A DNA stretch of 64,000 nt from DSYU01 sp964437595 (GCA_964437595.1 CAYTHO010000011.1:1-64000), one strand, 5' to 3'. Positions 16,146 through 24,997 are shown, counted from the stretch's first letter. Notes: generated by a model not told the origin, from the letters alone. Numbers and translations are program-made.

Positions 16146-17105
16146 ATGTCAAATCCAATCATTCTGGTAATCATTGTCGGAGCTGCGATTGTTGTCGTGG
16201 GAGCCCTGTTGATTTTTATTGGGCTCCGGAATCCGCGCTCATATGATGATCAAGAGCTTCAGGCCCGCCTGGATGAATTCAACCAGCGCGGCGAAACCAT
16301 CGACCTGGAAAAAATAGAGCTTTCATTACCTTTCACCGAGCGCATCATCTACCCAATGGCCCGCAAGCTGGGAGAAGTGGCAATACGGTTTACCCCGCAA
16401 AATGCGCTCCAATCCGTTGCCAGAAAGCTCGAGCTGGCGGGCAGCCCCGCAAAATTAGACCCCACCATGTTCCTATCACTGCAGTTCATTATGGGGGCAG
16501 CCTTTGGTGGTATTCTTCTGCTGGTCTTCTCCCTGGGAAAATCTGGCATGCCGTTGAGCCAGCGTATCCTTTTCATCGTTGGCGGCGCGGTGATGGGTTT
16601 CTATTTCCCACAGCTCTGGCTAACGAGCAAAATCGGCAAGCGCCAAAAAGAAGTACGCCGCGCTATGCCAGATGCGCTTGACCTGCTGACCATCTGCGTG
16701 GAAGCCGGCCTGGGTTTTGAAGCTGCTATGTCGAAAGTAAGCGAGAAATGGGAATCTGAATTGTCGCGGTCCTTTTCCCGTGTTTTGCAAGAAATCCAGC
16801 TTGGTAAGGTACGCCGCGAGGCATTGCGCGATATGGCCGACCGGTTGGGCCTGCCCGAAATGACGAGTTTTGTAGCGGCAGTCATTCAAAGCGAACAACT
16901 TGGTGTTAGCATGGCAAAAGTACTGCGCATTCAATCTGATCAGATGCGCATCAAACGCCGCCAGCACGCCGAGGAGGAAGCCCATAAGGCGCCGGTAAAA
17001 ATGCTGATCCCGATGGCCCTATTGATCTTCCCCGCTCTGATGATTACGCTGATGACCCCCGCGGCGCTCCGCTTAATGGGCTCAATGCTAGGCGGGATGT
17101 TCTAA
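16146..17105 (+). CDS. tadC: Tad pilus membrane protein TadC (T2SS F domain)
   Basis: Second platform protein, paralogous to TadB: N-terminal helix (about 5-25), two central membrane segments near 115-160, the T2SS-F domain with RRAMPDALDLLTICVEAGLGFEAAM near 179-205 split over two helices, and a C-terminal membrane helix near 290. TAGGAGG precedes the ATG. It is the last recognisable tad gene; comF follows 22 bases later. Confidence 0.9.
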   Translation: MSNPIILVIIVGAAIVVVGALLIFIGLRNPRSYDDQELQARLDEFNQRGETIDLEKIELSLPFTERIIYPMARKLGEVAIRFTPQNALQSVARKLELAGSPAKLDPTMFLSLQFIMGAAFGGILLLVFSLGKSGMPLSQRILFIVGGAVMGFYFPQLWLTSKIGKRQKEVRRAMPDALDLLTICVEAGLGFEAAMSKVSEKWESELSRSFSRVLQEIQLGKVRREALRDMADRLGLPEMTSFVAAVIQSEQLGVSMAKVLRIQSDQMRIKRRQHAEEEAHKAPVKMLIPMALLIFPALMITLMTPAALRLMGSMLGGMF

Positions 17106-17127
17106 AAAAGGACAAGGAGAATAATCC

Positions 17128-17937
17128 ATGGAACTGGCAGGTCAAACAAGCCCTGCCTTTTTGCTATACCATGTTATGTGGTGCGCGCTGGATTGGATTT
17201 TTCCACCCAGCTGCGGAGGCTGCAGCCAGCCTGGCTATCGCTGGTGCGCTGCCTGCCAGCAGCAGATTGTACGGGTTGCTGAACCGATATGCTCGCGCTG
17301 TGGTGATCCACTAAAACCCTACCAGGTGAGAGGAGAAACAACAGAACCGCTATGCATGGACTGCCAGGCAAATCCACCATCGTACCAGGCGCTGCGCTCT
17401 TATGGAATCTTCGCCGGTCCCCTCCGCGATGCACTCCACCGCCTCAAGTATCAGCGTGACATCGGCATGGGTGAGGCACTTTCCAAACATATCATCGAGT
17501 TATATAATGATCTTAAGTGGGATATCGATTTGATCACACCAGTGCCACTCAGCCAGAAACGAGCAAGAGAGCGGGGATATAACCAGACCGCGCTGCTGGC
17601 GAGGCCGCTTGCATATGCATTACGAAAGCCTTACCTGCCCGAGATCATGCATCGCTCTCGCGAAACTCGATCGCAAGTGGGATTAACCGCAATCGAACGT
17701 CATGAAAATGTTAAAGATGCCTTTACAGCCGACTATAATCAGGTAAACGGGAAAGCAGTACTTGTCATTGACGATGTAATGACAACTGGATCGACGATCA
17801 GCGCCTGCGCTCAGGCGCTTCGTACCGCAGGTGCATCGGTGGTCTACGCTTTGACACTCGCAAGAGCGCAATCCAAGGCAGACCTAGACGATCACCTCAT
17901 ATCTTCTGATAAAAACGGAGGTAAACATGGCTCTTGA
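17128..17937 (+). CDS. comF: ComF family phosphoribosyltransferase-like protein
   Basis: The N-terminus holds four Cys pairs in a zinc-ribbon-like array (CGGC, CAAC, CSRC, CMDC within residues 28-88). A type I phosphoribosyltransferase fold with the PRPP loop VLVIDDVMTTGST follows near 210-222. ComF is needed for DNA uptake in competent bacteria, though its reaction is not established. The location 22 bases after tadC is suggestive because Tad/type IV-like pili can serve DNA uptake. Its 3' end overlaps hpf by 11 bases. Confidence 0.9.
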   Translation: MELAGQTSPAFLLYHVMWCALDWIFPPSCGGCSQPGYRWCAACQQQIVRVAEPICSRCGDPLKPYQVRGETTEPLCMDCQANPPSYQALRSYGIFAGPLRDALHRLKYQRDIGMGEALSKHIIELYNDLKWDIDLITPVPLSQKRARERGYNQTALLARPLAYALRKPYLPEIMHRSRETRSQVGLTAIERHENVKDAFTADYNQVNGKAVLVIDDVMTTGSTISACAQALRTAGASVVYALTLARAQSKADLDDHLISSDKNGGKHGS

Positions 17938-18493
17938 GGTCGCGATCTTTCCAAAGAATATGGAACTGACCGACCGGATCAGCGGGTATATCAACAAGAA
18001 AATCAGCAAGCTAGACCGTTTCTTGGGTGATATTGAGGAAACCCGTGTTGACCTGTCCTATGAGAAATCTGCCCGCAACCCTTCTGACCGCCAGGTTGCA
18101 CAAATAACGATACGTGGACGCGGTTATATTTTGCGCACCGAGGAGCGCTCGGATGATATCTTCACCGCTGTTGACCTGGCGCTTGATAAGATGCAGCGGA
18201 AGATTGAAAGGTTCAAAGGGAAGCGTGCCCGCGGTCGCGGCGATGGGACTCCTGCTGCAGCCGTTGTTCCGGAAGCCCCAGTGGTGGTAGAAGAAACCGA
18301 AGTTGTTCCGGTCATTGCCCGCCACAAAACATTCCAACTGGCCCCAATGGATGAAATGGAAGCCATCGAGCAGATGAGCCAGCTGGGCCATGAGAATTTC
18401 TTTGTATTCTTCAACGCCAATACGAACTCGATTAATATCCTTTACCGGCGTCGAGACGGAACATACGGTCTGATTGAGCCAACCATAGCATAA
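17927..18493 (+). CDS. hpf: Ribosome hibernation-promoting factor, long form
   Basis: Residues 1-100 are the ribosome-binding HPF/RaiA domain (MELTDRISGYINKKISKLDRF; later ITIRGRGYILRTEERSDDIF). A charged Ala/Pro/Val linker (about 103-130) leads to the C-terminal dimerisation domain (RHKTFQLAPMDEMEAIEQM, then NFFVFFNANTNSINILYRR). Having both domains marks the long HPF that alone makes 100S ribosome dimers. It overlaps comF and ends at a hairpin. Confidence 0.93.
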   Translation: MALEVAIFPKNMELTDRISGYINKKISKLDRFLGDIEETRVDLSYEKSARNPSDRQVAQITIRGRGYILRTEERSDDIFTAVDLALDKMQRKIERFKGKRARGRGDGTPAAAVVPEAPVVVEETEVVPVIARHKTFQLAPMDEMEAIEQMSQLGHENFFVFFNANTNSINILYRRRDGTYGLIEPTIA

Positions 18494-18521
18494 AGTCTTT
18501 TGTTCCTGCATGTTATTCACC

Positions 18522-18549
18522 AATGACCGGCACACTGCTGCCGGTCATT
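18522..18549 (+). terminator. Terminator-like hairpin after hpf
   Basis: Perfect 11-bp stem (18522-18532 with 18539-18549) and a CACTGC loop, followed by GCTTTGC rather than a T-run. Probably ends the tad-comF-hpf transcript. Confidence 0.65.
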
Positions 18550-18582
18550 GCTTTGCTGCCCCAAATTGTAAAAAAGTACATC

Positions 18583-18611
18583 TTGTCACCTGATGATCAC
18601 TAAGCTATAAT
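18583..18611 (+). promoter_or_regulatory. Promoter of efp
   Basis: TTGTCA (18583-18588), 17-base spacer, TATAAT (18606-18611), 48 bases before the efp start codon. Confidence 0.75.
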
Positions 18612-18659
18612 TCCCCCGTCGAAAACAAACATAGTTAGCATAATACGAGGCAAGCTGGA

Positions 18660-19217
18660 ATGATTGATGTCAATGATCTTCGCAAGGGTGTAATTTTTGA
18701 ATACGATGGAAGTCTTTATCGGGTATTAGAATATACGCACCATAAGCCCGGACGTGGCAATGCCATCATCCGGATCAAAATGCGCAACATTCGTACAGGC
18801 AGCACCATTGAAAAAACCTTCAACTCGGGAGACCGAGTGCAGGATATCCGCCTGGATTACCAGAACGTACAGTATTTGTATAATGATGGCGATGTGTACT
18901 ATTTCATGGACGCCGAAACGTTCGAACAGCCCGCCGTTCCTAGCAGCTTAATTGGCGATTACGCCGGTTTTCTGAAGGAAGGCATGGATGTGAAACTCAC
19001 CTTCTACCAATCTGAGGCGCTGGATATTGAACTGCCAACCTCGGTAGATTTAAAAGTTGTTCGAGCAGAAGCCGCTGTGCGCGGTGATACCGCGACCGGG
19101 GTGACAAAGAAAGTTGAAGTTGAGACAGGCGCCACCGTGGATGTGCCCATGTTTGTAAAAGAGGGCGATGTTATTCGCGTCGATACGCGAACCGGCTCTT
19201 ATGTTACCCGTGTGTAG
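18660..19217 (+). CDS. efp: Elongation factor P
   Basis: tRNA-shaped factor that relieves ribosome stalling on polyproline. The 185 residues cover all three OB-like domains. The exposed loop that carries the modified residue reads HHKPGRGNA, so position 32 is Arg where lysine-modified EF-Ps have Lys. C-terminal YVTRV is as expected for domain III. Preceded by its own promoter and followed by a strong terminator; monocistronic. Confidence 0.95.
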   Translation: MIDVNDLRKGVIFEYDGSLYRVLEYTHHKPGRGNAIIRIKMRNIRTGSTIEKTFNSGDRVQDIRLDYQNVQYLYNDGDVYYFMDAETFEQPAVPSSLIGDYAGFLKEGMDVKLTFYQSEALDIELPTSVDLKVVRAEAAVRGDTATGVTKKVEVETGATVDVPMFVKEGDVIRVDTRTGSYVTRV

Positions 19218-19258
19218 CCGAATACATTACGGGACAGTTTCTCATTTCGTTTTACCGT

Positions 19259-19288
19259 CCTGTCCCCGCCTGCGGGGACAGGCTTTTA
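19259..19288 (+). terminator. Intrinsic terminator after efp
   Basis: CCTGTCCCCGC (19259-19269) pairs with GCGGGGACAGG (19272-19282), tip loop of effectively four bases, followed by CTTTTATA. Confidence 0.85.
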
Positions 19289-19315
19289 TAACCTAAGCTA
19301 GAAGGATAAGTGGAG

Positions 19316-19651
19316 ATGCGTACGCCTGCCGGGTTTGAGTGCAAGTATTTTTATGGGAACTATTTTCGGGGAAAAAAGGATGAGGAATGCCGGCTCATTG
19401 GCAGCCAACCGGCGCCAAATCATTGGACTCCGGATCTGTGCCAGAAATGCCCTGTCCCCGGAATCTTGCGCGCGAATGCCTGCCAGCACATGGAACTGAG
19501 AGGAACTGCCCGGCGCTCGCTACTCGGTCTGATCAAGCGGGTGGAAGTGACTGCGTACTGCAATAAAGAAAACCAGGTGGTAGCAGAACCCCATATCGGC
19601 TGCGGGCAATGCCACCCAATCCCACCAGAATTTTTGGATAAACGCAAATGA
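19316..19651 (+). CDS. Small Cys-rich protein of unknown function
   Basis: Not recognised. The 111 residues include eight Cys: one early (CKYFYG), one in EECRLIG, CQKC, one in NACQHM, one in AYCNK, and CGQC near the C-terminus. Together with His residues this suggests a zinc- or iron-binding fold. There is no signal peptide. ATG 19316 is well spaced from AAGGA; a GTG at 19310 is too close to it. It overlaps the HAD-DinB gene by four bases (ATGA), so the two are translationally coupled and probably functionally linked. Confidence 0.75.
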   Translation: MRTPAGFECKYFYGNYFRGKKDEECRLIGSQPAPNHWTPDLCQKCPVPGILRANACQHMELRGTARRSLLGLIKRVEVTAYCNKENQVVAEPHIGCGQCHPIPPEFLDKRK

Positions 19652-20859
19652 CGCTGACACTGCTGCTGGATCTGGATGACACGCTGTTAAAAAATGATGT
19701 TCAGACCTTTATACCTGCTTATTTTCGAGCATTGGGGCAGCACCTGACGCCGTATGTGGCGCCAGAGAAAATGAAACCAGCGCTTCTCTCAGCGACGCAG
19801 GTGATGCTGGAGAACAATGCCGCTACGTTGACTCTGGAACACGCTTTTGACCAGGCATTCTACCCGGCAGTTGGTCGGTCAAAAGAAGAACTGCGCCCTA
19901 CATTAGAACAGTTCTACGACACCGTCTTTCCATCATTAGCCCCACTGACTGCACAGATGCCAGGTGCCATGCAAATGGTGAAGTATGCCGCCGGGCAGGG
20001 CCATTTGCTGGCGGTTGCAACGAATCCGCTCTTTCCACGAAAAGCAATTCTTCACCGCCTGGCCTGGGCCGGGCTGGACGCTGGTGCAACGCCCCTCGCG
20101 TTAATCACCGATTATGAGCACTTTCACTTTGCGAAGCCCAACCCGGCTTTTATCACTGAGGTGCTCGCGCAGTTAGGCTGGCCAAATCAACCAGCGGTAA
20201 TGATTGGCAACAGCCTGGAGGACGATTTGATCCCTGCCGCGGGCGTTGGGCTGCCCGTTTATTGGGTGACAGACCCTGCCAGGCCTTTTCCGCCGCAGCC
20301 CCAAGCCCAGTTCCACCCTATGAGCGCCAGCGGCCCCCTATCCGAAGTTCCAGCCTGGCTGGCAAAAGTGGATGCCGCGGGTATACAGCAAGAATTCAGC
20401 ACACCTAAGGCAATTCTTGCCGTATTAAAATCTACCGCTGCCGCATTCGATACCATCAGCCCAACCATTACGGAACAACAATGGGGCGAACGACCCGACG
20501 CAAGAGAATGGAGTGTTACGGAAATCATCTGCCACATGCGCGATGTTGATTTTGAAGTAAACGCTCCTCGCGTTCAAAAAGTGATTACCGAAACGAATCC
20601 GTTCCTCGCAGGTATTAATGCCGACTCCTGGGCAAATGAGAGAAACTACCGGGAACAGGACGGTCCTGATGCTCTACAAGGCTTTCTCGAAGCGCGAACG
20701 CAGCTCATCTCGCAGTTAGAGCATTTGCCCGAAGAAGATTGGCAGCGACCAGCCCGGCACGCCATCTTTGGCCCTACCACGCTGAAAGAGCTGGTTAGTT
20801 TTATAGCAACGCATGACCGGTCGCATATTCAACAGTGTTTTGATGCAATCAGACCGTAA
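19648..20859 (+). CDS. HAD hydrolase fused to a DinB-like domain
   Basis: Residues 1-235 are a HAD phosphatase: LLLDLDDTLL (nucleophile and acid Asp pair), ATNPLF (motif II), KPNPAF with the motif III Lys, and IGNSLEDDLIPA (motif IV). Residues 250-403 match the DinB/DUF664 four-helix metal-binding family: WSVTEIICHMRDVDFEV and the C-terminal FIATHDRSHIQQ provide the usual spaced His ligands. A HAD fused to DinB is unusual; DinB proteins include bacillithiol- and mycothiol-dependent transferases, but the substrate here is unknown. Coupled to the Cys-rich gene upstream by a 4-base overlap. Confidence 0.8.
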   Translation: MTLTLLLDLDDTLLKNDVQTFIPAYFRALGQHLTPYVAPEKMKPALLSATQVMLENNAATLTLEHAFDQAFYPAVGRSKEELRPTLEQFYDTVFPSLAPLTAQMPGAMQMVKYAAGQGHLLAVATNPLFPRKAILHRLAWAGLDAGATPLALITDYEHFHFAKPNPAFITEVLAQLGWPNQPAVMIGNSLEDDLIPAAGVGLPVYWVTDPARPFPPQPQAQFHPMSASGPLSEVPAWLAKVDAAGIQQEFSTPKAILAVLKSTAAAFDTISPTITEQQWGERPDAREWSVTEIICHMRDVDFEVNAPRVQKVITETNPFLAGINADSWANERNYREQDGPDALQGFLEARTQLISQLEHLPEEDWQRPARHAIFGPTTLKELVSFIATHDRSHIQQCFDAIRP

Positions 20860-20954
20860 AGTTTCAAACAAGCAGGTAGAAGCGCAAACTGTATAAGAGT
20901 TTGATAAGATTCCTTCAATACTTTACCTTAAATCTAGATTACAGCCTTGTTGGT

Positions 20955-20963
20955 TGGTATAAT
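20955..20963 (+). promoter_or_regulatory. Extended -10 promoter for ftsH
   Basis: TGGTATAAT: perfect -10 at 20958-20963 with the TG extension, no clear -35, 63 bases before the ftsH start. Confidence 0.55.
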
Positions 20964-21026
20964 TTGTGTAACCCTTAATAAGTAATTGCTTCCTGAGAGA
21001 AGCAAGGGATTACGTGGGAGGCATTT

Positions 21027-22889
21027 GTGAATTCACGAAACCAATCGTATGTGATTTATTTACTGCTCTTCATAGCAATCATTGCTATGCTGGTATATAA
21101 CTTCACCTCATCCAGTACGAGCCAGGACGCGAAAACCATTAACGAGGTGGCAGCGGATGTGCGGAGCGGTAAGGTAACCAAAATTACGGAAGATGAAAAT
21201 CGATTACGGGTTGTCTACAGCGATGGGGTAGAGCATAACTCGAACATCGAGACCAATGCTACCCTGGTGCAGCAGCTGCTGGACCTGGGTGTGACACCTG
21301 AAGAGCTCAGCCCGGACCGGCTGAAGATTGATATTCGCCCGCCCAGCGCCTGGTTGGGGATCTTAACCGCTCTCGGTTATATCCTTCCCTTCCTGATCCT
21401 GGGTGGAGTCTTCTTCTTTATCTTCCGCCAGGCACAGGGCAGCAATAACGCGGCTATGTCTTTTGGCAAATCACGCGCGCGCATGTTCACCGGAGACCAT
21501 CCAACGGTTTCCTTCGATGATGTGGCGGGGGCGGATGAGGCGAAAGAAGAACTCAAAGAGGTGGTGGAGTTCTTGCGCGAGCCGCAGAAGTTCATTCAGC
21601 TAGGCGCGCGTATCCCGAAGGGCGTGCTTCTGGTGGGCCCTCCGGGCACAGGGAAAACGCTCATTGCCAAAGCCGTATCCGGCGAGGCGGGGGTGCCCTT
21701 CTTCTCAATCTCCGGTTCTGAATTTGTGGAAATGTTCGTCGGCGTTGGCGCCAGCCGTGTCCGCGATTTGTTCGACCAGGCCAAGCGCCACTCGCCGTGC
21801 ATCGTGTTCGTGGATGAGATCGATGCGGTTGGCCGCCAGCGCGGCGCCGGCTTAGGCGGCAGCCATGATGAGCGCGAACAGACGCTGAACCAACTGCTGG
21901 TTGAGATGGATGGTTTCGATACCGATACGAATATCATTATCATGGCGGCAACCAACCGCCCTGATATTTTGGACCCGGCCCTGCTGCGTCCCGGGCGCTT
22001 TGACCGGCGTGTGGTTCTGGACCGTCCAGATATGCGCGGTCGCGAGGCAATCCTCAAAGTGCATGTCAAGGGGAAACCCCTGGCCCCCGAGGTAGACCTG
22101 GTTGTGCTGGCCCGCTCGACCCCCGGCTTTGTTGGCGCGGACCTGGAGAACCTGGTTAATGAAGGCGCAATTCTGGCTGCCCGCCGCAATAAAAAGGTGA
22201 TTGGTCAATCAGAATTTGAGGAAGCCATCGAACGGGTGATCGCTGGACCTGAGCGCAAGAGCCGCCTGATCAGCGAAGATGAGAAGCGCGTGGTGGCATA
22301 CCACGAAGCCGGGCACGCGGTTGTGATGCACAGCCTGGTGGAATCGGACCCGGTGCAGAAGGTATCTATCATCGCTCGCGGCATGGCAGGCGGCTATACC
22401 ATGGCCCTGCCGGAAGAAGACCGCACCCTGATGCCGCGCAAGAAACTGCTAGCAGACCTGACGGGCCTGCTGGGCGGGCGCGCCGCGGAGGAACTGGTTT
22501 TTGATGATATTACTTCAGGGGCCTCGAACGATATCGAACGGGTTACCCAGCTCTCGCGCATGATGGTCACCCGCCTGGGCATGAGTGAGACGCTTGGCCC
22601 AATGGTGTACGGGCAGAAGGAAGAGCTGATCTTCCTGGGCCGCGAAATTTCCGAACAGCGCGACTACTCAGAAGCGATCGCTGAACAGATCGATCGCGAA
22701 GTGCGCAAGTTGGTCAACGAGGCTTATGAACGGGCTCGCGCCATTCTGCGCGAGCACCGCGATGCCCTGGACCAGATTGCCACCCGCCTGTTAGAAGTGG
22801 AAACAATCTCGCGCGACGAGTTCGAGAAGCTCTTCCCCTCGCCGGTTGCGAAACGAAGGAGCACCCCGGTGCTGGCAAACAACAACTAA
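21027..22889 (+). CDS. ftsH: ATP-dependent zinc metalloprotease FtsH
   Basis: Membrane AAA protease for quality control of membrane proteins and short-lived regulators. Two membrane helices (about 8-26 and 112-132) flank an extracytoplasmic domain. The AAA module has Walker A GPPGTGKT near 204-211, Walker B IVFVDEIDAVG and the second region of homology with RPGRFDRR. The M41 site is HEAGH with His426, Glu427 and His430, and a distal Asp in TSGASNDIERVT. The start is GTG 21027 behind GGGAGG. Complete at 620 residues. It ends at a strong bidirectional terminator. Confidence 0.97.
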   Translation: MNSRNQSYVIYLLLFIAIIAMLVYNFTSSSTSQDAKTINEVAADVRSGKVTKITEDENRLRVVYSDGVEHNSNIETNATLVQQLLDLGVTPEELSPDRLKIDIRPPSAWLGILTALGYILPFLILGGVFFFIFRQAQGSNNAAMSFGKSRARMFTGDHPTVSFDDVAGADEAKEELKEVVEFLREPQKFIQLGARIPKGVLLVGPPGTGKTLIAKAVSGEAGVPFFSISGSEFVEMFVGVGASRVRDLFDQAKRHSPCIVFVDEIDAVGRQRGAGLGGSHDEREQTLNQLLVEMDGFDTDTNIIIMAATNRPDILDPALLRPGRFDRRVVLDRPDMRGREAILKVHVKGKPLAPEVDLVVLARSTPGFVGADLENLVNEGAILAARRNKKVIGQSEFEEAIERVIAGPERKSRLISEDEKRVVAYHEAGHAVVMHSLVESDPVQKVSIIARGMAGGYTMALPEEDRTLMPRKKLLADLTGLLGGRAAEELVFDDITSGASNDIERVTQLSRMMVTRLGMSETLGPMVYGQKEELIFLGREISEQRDYSEAIAEQIDREVRKLVNEAYERARAILREHRDALDQIATRLLEVETISRDEFEKLFPSPVAKRRSTPVLANNN

Positions 22890-22908
22890 CGGTCTCAAAG
22901 ACAATGTT

Positions 22909-22952
22909 TGAGGGTGATTTCACTGAACTGCCGTGAAATCACCCTCATTTTT
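22909..22952. terminator. Bidirectional intrinsic terminator after ftsH
   Basis: A 15-bp perfect stem (22909-22923 with 22933-22947), nine-base loop, then TTTTTAAT. It also lies just past the end of the convergent lipoprotein gene. Confidence 0.88.
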
Positions 22953-22966
22953 AATCTACGGCTTTT

Positions 22967-24667
22967 TTACTGGAAAGCACCCGTGCTGAGATCAAAGGTC
23001 AGCCGGCCACCATTTGCCGCGGACAGCAGCACTTTTGTACCCTGCACGCCGATGATGCGCAGCGCCCCCGATTTCTCGGCGCTCAGGAAGATTTGTTGTT
23101 GGCGTGCCTGGGATTCGGGCCGGGTCTCGATCACAAGCAGCAGGCCCTGAGATGCATCCTCAACAGATGCACCAGCCAGAACCTGATAATACCCACCGTT
23201 CCGCTGCCCTTCCCATGAGTTCTGAATGCTGGCTTCCCAGGCGCGCAGCACGCCCTCAGACCCTTCGAGGATTTCCTCTTCCGATGATAGGGCCGCCCCT
23301 ACTGCCATGGCGGGGAGCAGCGCCTGGTCGCGTTCCTTTTCCTTTGAACCAGGTTTGGCCGCCTGAGGCGCAGATGCGATGCGGCTGGAAAGCTGCTGGG
23401 TTAACTGCAGTTTTTCTTCGATGCGCGCGCGATCTGCATCACTTAATTGTTCGCTCTGCAGCGCCGACTGCAGCTCTTTTGAAAAGTCCTCGTCTACCGC
23501 CGCGATCGGAGATTTACTGGCCGGGGGGTTATCGGGCGCCTGAGTGGGCTGCAGACCGGCGACAGATGGGAACGGCTCGTTCAGCCAGAAGATATCCGTC
23601 AGGTACGGCAGGGTTTCGCCTGCTGTGCGTTCATCTCCATTCAACAAGGTATAAAGCTGAGTCCAGGCGTCTTCAGGCTTATTGTTGATCATATTGCAGC
23701 CGCCGCGCTGCAGGCAGGCCTGATACTGCGACATAGGCCCGATAAACTGCATTTTTACGCCGTGGTTGACGTATGAGTATACGCTCATCAAGTACCACTG
23801 CTGCGCGTTGACGCCGTCCGTGCGGTAAATCTCCGGCACCGGCCACACTGGGCTCATGCCATAGGTGACCATCCAGACTTCATCCAGTGAATACCCTCCC
23901 CCACAGCGAGCGGTCGGGCTGGCCAGGTAGGGGCAACCGGGAATTGCGCCAAAGTTATACAGGGGGGAGTTATTGGCCGAATCGTAGCCAACCAGCCAAT
24001 CGAGCGTCGTTTCATACGGGCTCCAGTCCAGCTCAATATCACTGGCGCCAACGGCATCTACCTGGCCGTCACAACTCCGCGTGCAGCTATTCAAGAACCA
24101 ATCATTCACCTGGTTGACCATGCGCGCCCAGGCCTGCCCGTGCCCGGCAGTGACCAAAGAGTAAATGCTGCCGCCGTAGTTGCTGGTGCCAATGCCTATA
24201 CGCAAATGGGAGTCGAAATCAGCCCCAGCGCAGTACCAGTAACCGTAACCAAACTGTATGACGGCTGAGGCAATCTGGTCAACAGTAGCAGGAGAGGCCG
24301 GGTAATACAGGCGGGCGCCATACTCGTTGTTAACCATCCGCGGGTAGCCGAAGTGCAAAATGACCAGGCTGTCTTGCTTGCCCTCCAGGCTGAGATCACG
24401 CGAACCCAGCGCGCAGCCTTGATTAAACAGGGCTGTGGAATCCAGCGAAGTGATATAGATGCTGTCGGATGCCAGCGGCGGGCTGGATGGAGATGGCTTA
24501 TTCGTATTGTAAAGAATCGGGATAAAGGTTTTTCGTGTTTCTTCAGGCGCCTGCGCCTCAGTCCCGTTTGTGATTTGCGGAGCCTTAGTCGTCAGGCATC
24601 CATAAAGCAGCAGGGCTAGAATGATCCCTACCGAAATACCGCCCCATCGTTTTGCGGACATACGCAT
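22967..24667 (-). CDS. Large lipoprotein of unknown function
   Basis: A 566-residue secreted protein not assigned to a family. The start at 24667 has GGGAGG upstream and gives a lipoprotein signal ending in LLLYGC, so Cys is lipidated; a longer in-frame form starts before the Shine-Dalgarno and is unlikely. Residues about 45-440 are aromatic and Gly-rich with several Cys (CALGSRD, YWYCAGAD, SCTRSC, CPYLASPTARC, CLQRGGC), which suggests an extracellular disulfide-bonded domain, possibly a TIM-barrel-like fold with the acidic strand SDIELDW. The last 170 residues are a Pro-rich linker, a charged helical stretch and a small beta-rich domain. Convergent with ftsH. Confidence 0.75.
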   Translation of the reverse strand: MRMSAKRWGGISVGIILALLLYGCLTTKAPQITNGTEAQAPEETRKTFIPILYNTNKPSPSSPPLASDSIYITSLDSTALFNQGCALGSRDLSLEGKQDSLVILHFGYPRMVNNEYGARLYYPASPATVDQIASAVIQFGYGYWYCAGADFDSHLRIGIGTSNYGGSIYSLVTAGHGQAWARMVNQVNDWFLNSCTRSCDGQVDAVGASDIELDWSPYETTLDWLVGYDSANNSPLYNFGAIPGCPYLASPTARCGGGYSLDEVWMVTYGMSPVWPVPEIYRTDGVNAQQWYLMSVYSYVNHGVKMQFIGPMSQYQACLQRGGCNMINNKPEDAWTQLYTLLNGDERTAGETLPYLTDIFWLNEPFPSVAGLQPTQAPDNPPASKSPIAAVDEDFSKELQSALQSEQLSDADRARIEEKLQLTQQLSSRIASAPQAAKPGSKEKERDQALLPAMAVGAALSSEEEILEGSEGVLRAWEASIQNSWEGQRNGGYYQVLAGASVEDASQGLLLVIETRPESQARQQQIFLSAEKSGALRIIGVQGTKVLLSAANGGRLTFDLSTGAFQ

Positions 24668-24811
24668 TGCGCCTCCCAAAAACCATGCATCATTGGACAC
24701 TGAAAATAAGTGTAGCATGAATCGTACCACCTCCAACCATTCTAGAAATATCTTTTGGATAAGACGAAAAAGAACACCATCGGGTTCCACAATTTCCCCC
24801 GGATTCTTTTC

Positions 24812-24840
24812 TTGACACCTGCATTTCGATACGCTATAAT
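24812..24840 (+). promoter_or_regulatory. Consensus sigma-70 promoter of tRNA-Gly
   Basis: TTGACA (24812-24817), exactly 17 bases, TATAAT (24835-24840): a perfect consensus promoter 23 bases before the tRNA. Confidence 0.9.
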
Positions 24841-24863
24841 CCACGTCACGGTCTTGGACTAAT

Positions 24864-24935
24864 GCGGGTGTAGTTCAGTGGTAGAACGCTTGCTTCCCAA
24901 GCAAGATATCGTGGGTTCGAATCCCATCACCCGCT
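24864..24935 (+). tRNA. tRNA-Gly (anticodon CCC)
   Basis: Full cloverleaf: acceptor GCGGGTG with CACCCGC plus discriminator T, D arm with TTCAGTGGTAGAA, anticodon stem CTTGC/GCAAG around loop TTCCCAA (CCC, reads GGG), and T arm GTGGG-TTCGAAT-CCCAT (stem pairs GTGGG/CCCAT with one G-T). The 3' CCA is not encoded. Confidence 0.95.
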
Positions 24936-24997
24936 CAAGAAAGTCGAAAATTTACCAAAAAATCACCCGTTTAACTATTTCTTTTTTACCAAAGGTG

